The notes beneath the pieces were generated by a model. That model was not told the DNA's origin and ran no database searches. It worked only from the letters and a program-made list of their open reading frames with translations. Positions 58,067-64,000 of a stretch of 64,000 nt of DNA are shown here, one piece after another. Source of the stretch: Myxococcales bacterium (GTDB lineage Bacteria > Myxococcota_A > Polyangia > Polyangiales > Polyangiaceae); contig JANXLV010000276.1 of NCBI GenBank assembly GCA_025355005.1, positions 17,164 to 81,163 of the forward strand, in the 5' to 3' direction. How positions within the stretch are numbered: the stretch's first letter is position 1; the number at the start of each line of letters is the position of its first letter. The translations under genes and the position numbers were made by a program.

Positions 58067-59899
58067 ATGGAACGCAGAACCAAAGCCGCGACCGAAAGCG
58101 GCGTTCTCCTCCTCGTCATCGCGGCGATCCTCGTCGCGGTGAACGCGCTCTCGGCGATCGGTGGCTACAAGCGCATCGACACCACGCACGCCGAGAAATA
58201 CACGCTGTCCCGTGGCAGCGCGAACCTGGTCAAGTCCTTGAAGAAGGACAAGATCAAGGTCGACGCGTACGTCACCAAGGGACTGCCCAAGCTCGACGCG
58301 TTCGTTCGCGACCTGCGCGATCTCCTCCAGGAGTACCAGGCCAACAGCGACGGCAAGCTCGAGTTCCGCATCATCGAAGCGAAGGACGAGAAGGACAAGG
58401 AGACGGCGAAGGACGCCGGCCTCGTCGCTCAGTCGTTTGCCGACACGAACCAGGACGAGGACAAGCTCGAGGCCACGAAGGGCTACATGGGCCTGGTCTT
58501 CAACTACGGGACGGAGCGCGACGCGATCAAGTTCCTGCCGCCGGGTCAGACCGACGGTCTCGAGTTCTGGATCACGAACAAGATTCGTGAGGTCCGCGAC
58601 AAGGCGGAAGGCATCAAGCACAAGATCGGCGTGCTCCAGGGGCACGACGAGATCAAGCTCACTGACGCGAACCTCGCGCCGCCGAACGCCGGCCGCTACG
58701 CGATCCAGCCGATCATCTCGCAGAACTTCACCTTCTATCAGTTCCAGGACGTGGACCTGAAAGGCGGCGAGGCAGAGATCGACGACACGCTCGACGGCCT
58801 CATCATCACGCAGCCGGGCAAGGACATCTCCGAGAAGGAGCTGCGTCGCATCGACCAGTTCGTGATGAAGGGCAAGTCCCTCGCGGTGTTCGCCTCGGCG
58901 GTCAACGTGAAGGCGAGCGACGCGACCATGAACGCGGAGCTGAACAACCACGGGCTCGACAAGCTGCTCGAGGGCTACGGCATCAAGGTCCACAAGGACG
59001 TCGTCCTCGACTTCGGCCGCAGCTTCCGCGTCGGCGTCATGACCCAGACGGGCATGCCCGCGACGGCGCTCTTCCCGCAGTTCATCAACGTGGAAGACGA
59101 CAGCCGCTACGAAGGCGAAGAGAAGCGCCTCGACACCGCGTTCCCCTCGTTCTTCCGCGTCCCGCAGGTCATCTGGCCGTTCGCCTCTTCGCTCGAGCTC
59201 GATCGCACGAAGCAGCCCGAGGTCGCCGCGGACAAGATGAAGATCATCGCGCGCAGCACGCAGTACGCGATCACGGAGAAGGGCGACAAGGTCGACCTCA
59301 AGCCGTTCCGCGCATGGAAGCCGAAGGGCACGTGGGAGCAGTTCGGCATCGGCGCCACCGTCGAGGGACCGCTGAAGAGCGCGTTCCTCACGGGCGACAA
59401 GCTGGGCGTGGAAGCGCCCGAGAAGAGCAAGGCGCCGGCGCGCATCCTCGTCGTGTCGTCCTCGCAGTTCCTTGCCAACCCGCTCGCACGCGCGGGCGCC
59501 GGCCAGGAGATGCAGGGACAGATGGGCATGCCTCCGATGGGCGGCGACGAGCAGCTCCAGCAGCTCGCCATGCCGTACGCGCAGCTCGTGCTCACGACGA
59601 CGATCCTTTCGTTCAAGAACACGCTCGACTGGATCACGGGCGACGTGGACCTCCTCGCGGTCTCCGCGAAGATCCTCGCCGAGCCCACGCTCTCGTACGG
59701 TCAGGTCGAGAAGCCGGGCATGGCGGACGACGAAGAGGCCGCCAAGAAGCGCGACGAAGAGGCAAAGGGCATCCGCCACCGCACGCAGGTGTGGATCGAG
59801 ATCGTCCTCATCCTCGGCCTCCCGCTGCTCTTCGTCCTCTACGGTCTGATCCGCTGGCAGATGAGAATGTCATCTCGCCAGAAGGTCTCTCTCGCTTGA
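58067..59899 (+). CDS. gldG: GldG-like ABC transporter auxiliary protein
   Basis: 610 residues. An N-terminal helix (SGVLLLVIAAILVAVNALS) precedes a large periplasmic domain (ERYTLS/EKYTLSRGSANLVKSL start, LDAFVRDLRDLLQEYQ) of the ABC_transp_aux/GldG type, and a C-terminal helix (EIVLILGLPLLFVLYGLI) follows. An inserted Met/Gly/Gln-rich segment (GMPPMGGDEQ) lies near residue 490. GAGG lies 9 nt upstream of the ATG. GldG couples to GldF in a heteromeric permease. Confidence 0.8.
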   Translation: MERRTKAATESGVLLLVIAAILVAVNALSAIGGYKRIDTTHAEKYTLSRGSANLVKSLKKDKIKVDAYVTKGLPKLDAFVRDLRDLLQEYQANSDGKLEFRIIEAKDEKDKETAKDAGLVAQSFADTNQDEDKLEATKGYMGLVFNYGTERDAIKFLPPGQTDGLEFWITNKIREVRDKAEGIKHKIGVLQGHDEIKLTDANLAPPNAGRYAIQPIISQNFTFYQFQDVDLKGGEAEIDDTLDGLIITQPGKDISEKELRRIDQFVMKGKSLAVFASAVNVKASDATMNAELNNHGLDKLLEGYGIKVHKDVVLDFGRSFRVGVMTQTGMPATALFPQFINVEDDSRYEGEEKRLDTAFPSFFRVPQVIWPFASSLELDRTKQPEVAADKMKIIARSTQYAITEKGDKVDLKPFRAWKPKGTWEQFGIGATVEGPLKSAFLTGDKLGVEAPEKSKAPARILVVSSSQFLANPLARAGAGQEMQGQMGMPPMGGDEQLQQLAMPYAQLVLTTTILSFKNTLDWITGDVDLLAVSAKILAEPTLSYGQVEKPGMADDEEAAKKRDEEAKGIRHRTQVWIEIVLILGLPLLFVLYGLIRWQMRMSSRQKVSLA

Positions 59900-59962
59900 A
59901 ACCGCATCGCCTCGGGCCGGATCCATCCCGTCATGCTTCGTTTTGGGTTCCGCTCCGTGCTC

Positions 59963-59978
59963 ACGTACCAGAGTACGT
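59963..59978. repeat. Short palindrome in the gldG-DUF4340 gap
   Basis: ACGTAC and GTACGT flank a CAGA loop in the 196-bp gap between the GldG-like and DUF4340 genes. No other feature is seen in the gap. Hairpin or operator role unproven. Confidence 0.4.
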
Positions 59979-60095
59979 TCCGCGCGGTGCTCTCCCAAAG
60001 CCTCGCCTGACGGGCGGCTCCAGCCCGATGCGACGCGGTTTCCAAATTGGATTTGAAGAGCTTGAGCGCAGCGCGCTTGTGTAGAGAGATGAACC

Positions 60096-61181
60096 ATGAC
60101 TCGCGATAAACAGATTTTGGTTGGTGTCGTCGTGCTCGCCGCGCTTGGTGGGCTTGTCTATCTTCAGGTGAAGAAGGATCAGAGCATCGGCAAGACCACG
60201 GAGACGACCTCCGCGGAGCTCCCCGAGATCAAGGGCTCCGACGACCTGGACAAGCTCCAGATCAAGAACGGCGACAAGAGCGACGTCACCCTCGAGAAGA
60301 AGGGCGACAAGTGGGTCGTCACGAAGCCGCTCGAGGCGCCCGCCAGCCAGGCGAGCGTGAAGGCGATGATCGACAGCTTGAAGGAGCTGAAGACCAAGGA
60401 GCAGCTGTTTTCGCAGGTCACCGACGCCGACAAGAAGGACTACCAGCTCGACGCGGAGAAGGGCGTGCACCTCGTCGCGTGGAAGGGCGCCGACAAGAAG
60501 CTCGACGTCACGTTCGGAAAGTCCGGCGCGCGCGGTCAGCTCGTCATGGTGGACGGCAAGCCCGCCGTCTACGCGGCGACCGGCTACTCGGCGTTCGTGT
60601 ACACGCGCGAGCTCAAGGGCTGGCGCGACACCGAGATGCTTCGCTTCGACGACGCGAACGTGAACCAGGTCACCATCGAGAACAAGTCAGGTCCGTTCTC
60701 GTTCACGAAGGACGGCGAGAAGTGGTCCGCCACGCAGAAGGGCAAGGCCTTCGAGCGCTTCGATCAGGAGAAGCTCAAGGACATGCTCCGCTCGTACAAG
60801 TCGCTCAACGCGGATGACTTCGGCGACGGCAAGGGCGTGGCGGACACGGGGCTCGACGCGCCCGAGGGCACCGTCACGTTCCAGTTGAAGGACGGCGCGG
60901 GCAAGTACAACCTCAAGATCGGCAAGACCGGTCCGGGGGCGAACCACTTCGCGCAGAAGGACGGAACAGACACCGTGTTCGTCGTCTCCAACTTCATCGC
61001 CGACTTCGCGACCAGCGACGGCTCCAAGTTCCAGCTCCCCCCGGATGGCGGGGCACCCAAGGGTCCACCCGGCGGAATGCCTCCCGGAATGCAGATGCCT
61101 CCCGGCATGCAGATGCCTCCCGGAATGCAGATGCCCGGAATGCCCGGTGGGCACGGCGGCGACCCGCACGGCGGCCACTAG
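60096..61181 (+). CDS. DUF4340 protein
   Basis: 361 residues. An N-terminal anchor helix (ILVGVVVLAALGGLVYL) precedes Lys/Asp-rich beta repeats in the DUF4340 style (DVTLEKKGDKWVVTKP, FSFTKDGEKWSATQKG). The C-terminus has a Pro/Met/Gly run (MPPGMQ repeats). DUF4340 proteins commonly accompany Gld-like ABC operons and are thought to be periplasm-facing. AGAGA precedes the ATG. Its stop is 15 bp from the convergent oxidase. Confidence 0.8.
   Translation: MTRDKQILVGVVVLAALGGLVYLQVKKDQSIGKTTETTSAELPEIKGSDDLDKLQIKNGDKSDVTLEKKGDKWVVTKPLEAPASQASVKAMIDSLKELKTKEQLFSQVTDADKKDYQLDAEKGVHLVAWKGADKKLDVTFGKSGARGQLVMVDGKPAVYAATGYSAFVYTRELKGWRDTEMLRFDDANVNQVTIENKSGPFSFTKDGEKWSATQKGKAFERFDQEKLKDMLRSYKSLNADDFGDGKGVADTGLDAPEGTVTFQLKDGAGKYNLKIGKTGPGANHFAQKDGTDTVFVVSNFIADFATSDGSKFQLPPDGGAPKGPPGGMPPGMQMPPGMQMPPGMQMPGMPGGHGGDPHGGH
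61077..61130 (+). repeat. 18-bp tandem repeat in DUF4340 gene
   Basis: Three copies of ATGCCTCCCGGAATGCAG (one base change in the second) encode MPPGMQ repeats near the C-terminus. Confidence 0.8.
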
Positions 61182-61196
61182 CCAGCGGGAGGCTGT

Positions 61197-62837
61197 TCAG
61201 GCCTTCCTTGCTGCTCCGAGGATGGCGGCGGAGGCGTTCTGGCCGGAGATGAGCGCGCCCTCCATGAAGCCCTGCTGATCGTAGAACGAATCGCAGTGCT
61301 CGCCTGCAAAGTAGAGGTTGCCGATGGGCTTGCCCTCGTTGCCGGCGATACTGGTGAACTGGCCCGGGCGATAGCAGGTGTAGCTCGCCTGCGACCACTG
61401 GTTCTTCGGCCACGACATCATCTGCGCCTTGTAGTTTCCAGAGGCGTCGCGCGTGGCGGCTGCGGCCGCGCCTGGGATCACCTTCTCGAGGTCGCTCACG
61501 AACGCCGCGGTCTGCGCCTGCAGCTTGGCGGGGTCCTGACTCAGCCCGAGCGCGCCGCCGGTGAAGTTCGTGATGACCGCGCGCGTAGCAGTTGACGTGG
61601 TCCAGCTGGTCTCCCACGAGTTCTGGATGTTCGGGAGCGTAGCGTACAGCATCCCGTTGTTGCCTTGCGCCGCCCACGGGCGTGCGCTGAAGCCAACCAT
61701 GTTCTTCGAGTTCTGGCCGTAGCCCAGGTTGTTGATGGCGTTGATCTTCCAATCCGGAAGACCAAGGCTCGCATCCAGCGCGATCTTGCGGAGCACGCTG
61801 AAGGGCATCGCAAACACGACGTAGTCGTGGCTCTTCACGACGCCGTTCTTGAACGTGAGCTCGATCTTGCCCGACGCGAGCTTCCGCGCAGAGACCAGCG
61901 CCATGCCCAGCTGGATCTGCGACTTCACGCGCGCGGTGAGGCCCTTCGCGACGCCGTCGTTGCCTTCGACGATGTGGTACCGCTGATCGCTCGTGCCGAA
62001 CGGCTGGAAGTTGGAGCGACGGTTGGCGCGAATGTACTCGAGGAAGTTGAGCGCGCTCTGGTCGGTGATCTCGCGGCCGTACTCGCCCACGTATGCCGCT
62101 GCGATCACCGCCGCGAGAAGGGGAGGTGCGTGGCGCGAGGCGAGGTAGTCCGCGAGCGACGTGTTGTCGATCGTCACATCGAATGCATTGTGAGCGTCGG
62201 CCGTGGGTGCAGCGGAGAGCTGCTGGATGTCGTTCTGCATCGTCGCGACGAACGCGCGGTACGCGTCCACGATCGCGGACTCCGGGACCTCTGCCCCGTT
62301 GATGTAATAGAACACCGCGCCTGGGGCCTTGTTGTAGTCCTCCAGCGTGAGGTTGAAGGCTCGCGCGTAGTTGATCATGTTCTTCTGCGACGTGTCGATG
62401 AGCTCGCCGCCCAGCTCCACGGTCTGGCCCGGGAAGAAGCCGGACAACGAGTACTGTCGGCCGCCAGTGCGATTGTTCGCCTCGTAGATCGTGGCCGTGA
62501 CGCCGTTGATCCGCAGCTGGTCTGCGCATGCAAGACCGCCAAGGCCGGCGCCAACGATCGCCACATCGAGCGGGCCAACATTCGTGAGCCCTTCGCCGAC
62601 CTCACCGAGCGCGCCATCCGAAGGTGCTCCTGAGCACGCAGTCGAGAGGCCACCGACGGCGGCGACCGCAGCCACCGCTCCGAACCCGGCGAGGAACTCG
62701 CGTCGACCGGGGCCCCGCTCTGCTTCGGCGGCTTCGCGCCGCGAGATGCCCTGCTCCGTGGAGAGGCCTTCCTTCTCACAGTCGTCCGCGAGCCTGAAGG
62801 TGCGAAGGAGCTGATTGAGCAAACCGGTGTGCGCCAT
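61197..62837 (-). CDS. Tat-exported flavin amine oxidase
   Basis: 546 residues from ATG 62837 with GAGGG 8 nt upstream. The N-terminus has RRxFL-type Tat signal (GRREFLAGFGAVAAVAAV) followed by a Cys in LSTAC, then the FAD motif VAIVGAGLGGLACADQL near residues 92-110 and YEANNRTGGR, the amine-oxidase N-terminal signature. The C-terminal half has YFAGEHCDS, the FAD-binding end motif. It may be a lipid-anchored periplasmic amine/polyamine or phytoene-type oxidoreductase; substrate unknown. The longer frame to 63176 lacks a start with support. Confidence 0.85.
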   Translation of the reverse strand: MAHTGLLNQLLRTFRLADDCEKEGLSTEQGISRREAAEAERGPGRREFLAGFGAVAAVAAVGGLSTACSGAPSDGALGEVGEGLTNVGPLDVAIVGAGLGGLACADQLRINGVTATIYEANNRTGGRQYSLSGFFPGQTVELGGELIDTSQKNMINYARAFNLTLEDYNKAPGAVFYYINGAEVPESAIVDAYRAFVATMQNDIQQLSAAPTADAHNAFDVTIDNTSLADYLASRHAPPLLAAVIAAAYVGEYGREITDQSALNFLEYIRANRRSNFQPFGTSDQRYHIVEGNDGVAKGLTARVKSQIQLGMALVSARKLASGKIELTFKNGVVKSHDYVVFAMPFSVLRKIALDASLGLPDWKINAINNLGYGQNSKNMVGFSARPWAAQGNNGMLYATLPNIQNSWETSWTTSTATRAVITNFTGGALGLSQDPAKLQAQTAAFVSDLEKVIPGAAAAATRDASGNYKAQMMSWPKNQWSQASYTCYRPGQFTSIAGNEGKPIGNLYFAGEHCDSFYDQQGFMEGALISGQNASAAILGAARKA

Positions 62838-63085
62838 GAGAATTCCCTCAGTGTAGGTTCGGGTAGGCTTGTGCAGGTTCAGATAGCAGGACTTGGACCA
62901 GGGCATCGGGGGCTCACGCGAGGGATACGAGCCTTGAAAAAGCTCCGTTTTCTCCCCTCCGGTCACTCCAGTTTCCAGAGCCGCCGATCCACCAAGCTGG
63001 CCCATACACCCTCCAAGGTCCATCGTCGAGGTAGACACCTCCCCGATTGGTCGTAACGCTGATGGAGACCAGGAAGTCGTAGACG
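62838..63085. other. Divergent intergenic region
   Basis: 248 bp between the divergently transcribed amine oxidase and lipoprotein genes. It must hold both promoters, but I see no -35/-10 pair I would name and no credible small gene. It has loosely repeated TAGGTTC/AGGTTC text next to the oxidase start. Confidence 0.6.
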
Positions 63086-63817
63086 ATGAGACCCACTGTG
63101 CTCCCTCCGCTTCTTCTCGTCCTCGTGCTCCTTGGTGCGTGCGCGGCGAAGGAGCGTGCGGCCGAGCCGTCATCACCCAAGGTCGTCGTCGTGCCCGCTC
63201 CGTCAGCGACTGTGGAGCCGATCATCGTGACCTCCAGAAGCGCGCCGTCGCCGCCGCCTTCGATCAGCTCCGAGCCCGCGGCAGCGGAGCAGAGCGTCGA
63301 GGACGAGACCGCTTCGCCGAGCGCGCCCGCGCCGCTCTTCGTGTCGAAGTGCAAGAACGTGACGCTGATGATCAAGACGAAGGCAATCGCCGCCTCCGGG
63401 CTCGAGCTCGACGTCGAGCTCGGAAATGCCGGCAAGCGACCCATCACGTTGATGCGCACGAACGACGGCTCGGACGCCAACATGCGAAACCCGACGGTGA
63501 CCTTCGAGCTCACGCCGCGGAAGATCGCGCCGCAGGGGCGCTGCGGCAACGTGAACGGCTTCGACGATCACGACATCGTGACGCTCGCCCCCGGCTCACG
63601 CGTGAAGCTCGAGTGGCTCTATCCACCGCACCCGTCCGCGCCCGGTCGCTACACGCTCCGCGCGACCTACCGAAACGATCCCGCGGCCAGTCCGATCCGG
63701 GGATTGGCACCGTCACCTTCCGCCGCGCAACTCGCGCGCGTGGACACCACGACCGCCTGTGAGGTCACGAGCAACGACCTCACGTTCGACTGGCCCGCCA
63801 AAGCGCCCACCCCATAG
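63086..63817 (+). CDS. Lipoprotein, unknown function
   Basis: 243 residues. Signal peptide LPPLLLVLVLLGAC, a Pro/Ser linker of ~60 residues, then a beta-sandwich domain with LELDVELGNAGKRPITL and VKLEWLYPPHPSAPGRYTLRATYRND, of the immunoglobulin-like or intracellular-proteinase-inhibitor type. No enzyme motif. Cys residues at SKCKN, GRCGN and TACEV could form a disulfide. Confidence 0.6.
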   Translation: MRPTVLPPLLLVLVLLGACAAKERAAEPSSPKVVVVPAPSATVEPIIVTSRSAPSPPPSISSEPAAAEQSVEDETASPSAPAPLFVSKCKNVTLMIKTKAIAASGLELDVELGNAGKRPITLMRTNDGSDANMRNPTVTFELTPRKIAPQGRCGNVNGFDDHDIVTLAPGSRVKLEWLYPPHPSAPGRYTLRATYRNDPAASPIRGLAPSPSAAQLARVDTTTACEVTSNDLTFDWPAKAPTP

Positions 63818-63835
63818 GGTATACTCGCCAGATCG

Positions 63836-64000
63836 ATGTCCAGGCGAAGCGCACATGCCGACATCGCAGCGTCGGTCGACAGGACCTTGAAGGACGAGGC
63901 GCGTCGCTCGGAGCTGATGCTCGCGGGTGTTCGTACCGTTGCCATTGTGCCCGTCGTATTCCTGAACACGTTCCTCTATTTTTTTCCGGCCGCCGCGGGC
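63836..64000 (+). CDS. N-terminus of a membrane protein (cut by the window end)
   Basis: The 55 visible residues start at ATG 63836 and include a charged segment, AASVDRTLKDEARRSELM, then a hydrophobic run, VAIVPVVFLNTFLYFF. This resembles the first transmembrane helix of sensor kinases or adenylate cyclases of the phylum, but the class cannot be decided from here. TATACT (63820-63825) may be its -10 element, which would leave a very short leader. Confidence 0.55.
   Translation, partial: MSRRSAHADIAASVDRTLKDEARRSELMLAGVRTVAIVPVVFLNTFLYFFPAAAG

Noticed and set aside
57998..59779. 593-residue minus-strand frame over the GldG-like gene
   Set aside because: Leu/Arg-rich shadow; the plus-strand protein has a clear domain and membrane layout.
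62838..63176. N-terminal extension of the amine oxidase to 63176
   Set aside because: Overlaps the divergent lipoprotein start, while ATG 62837 has a ribosome binding site and gives a proper Tat signal.

Overview
The window is high-GC bacterial DNA, packed with genes on both strands and with many 1-4 bp stop/start overlaps. The gene content points to a member of the Myxococcota, probably Polyangia: a Hanks-type Ser/Thr kinase, a large DUF4388 response-regulator protein, about fifteen secreted lipoproteins with low-complexity linkers, an Sdh complex of the single-membrane-anchor type, a SET-domain protein, sterol-desaturase and MiaE homologues, and a solitary dnaA not followed by dnaN or recF. 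This placement is inferred from gene content; there is no rRNA in the window. I see no prophage, insertion sequence, integron or CRISPR array.

Layout. 1-9.2 kb: C-terminal kinase (partial), FGE-domain lipoprotein, kelch-like lipoprotein, NUDIX/winged-helix protein, small lipoprotein, ferritin-like protein overlapping an ABC-F ATPase, then Fe-superoxide dismutase. 9.3-18.3 kb: a minus-strand block with an adhesin-like lipoprotein, a Pro-rich membrane protein, an ATP-grasp/DUF455 pair, tRNA-Ser(GGA), a sulfatase-fold lipoprotein and a 969-residue two-receiver protein. 18.3-22.4 kb: a plus-strand cluster of Eis-like acetyltransferase, membrane protein, exported protein and HExxH peptidase. 22.4-31.8 kb: VWA lipoprotein, nine-repeat PDZ protein, small lipoprotein plus thioesterase, a run of membrane protein, MiaE and two unknowns, then an outer-membrane barrel.

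31.8-34.1 kb is the likely replication-control region. About 670 bp of comparatively AT-rich non-coding DNA carries two perfect, inverted DnaA boxes upstream of dnaA, whose domain II contains a nine-copy 12-bp tandem repeat. 34.2-43.97 kb: TrkA-N membrane protein plus SET protein, esterase lipoprotein, fatty-acid/sterol hydroxylase, cysS, a lipoprotein/MlaE/small protein/FtsX run, DUF2203, and a translationally overlapping FolE-like/SDR/Rieske set. 44.1-49.7 kb: outer-membrane barrel, CAP-domain lipoprotein, sdhCAB, ricin-type lectin lipoprotein. 49.8-55.7 kb: periplasmic-binding lipoprotein (plus), then a minus-strand run of a HTH-like protein resembling sigma regions 1.1 and 3, a lipoprotein, a pentameric ligand-gated ion channel and a Sel1-repeat lipoprotein. 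55.8-61.2 kb: a plus-strand operon with a good sigma-70 promoter encoding GldA-, GldF- and GldG-like proteins plus a DUF4340 protein. 61.2-64 kb: Tat-exported flavin amine oxidase, a lipoprotein and the start of a membrane protein.

The most unusual items are the ligand-gated channel in a lipoprotein cluster, the Gld-type ABC operon whose ATPase and permease carry matching acidic tails across their gene junction, the FolE-like/SDR/Rieske set whose FolE lacks several substrate-contact residues, the RCK protein that lacks a potassium filter and is coupled to a SET protein, and three unrelated E-ExxH-E-ExxH di-iron proteins within about 23 kb.
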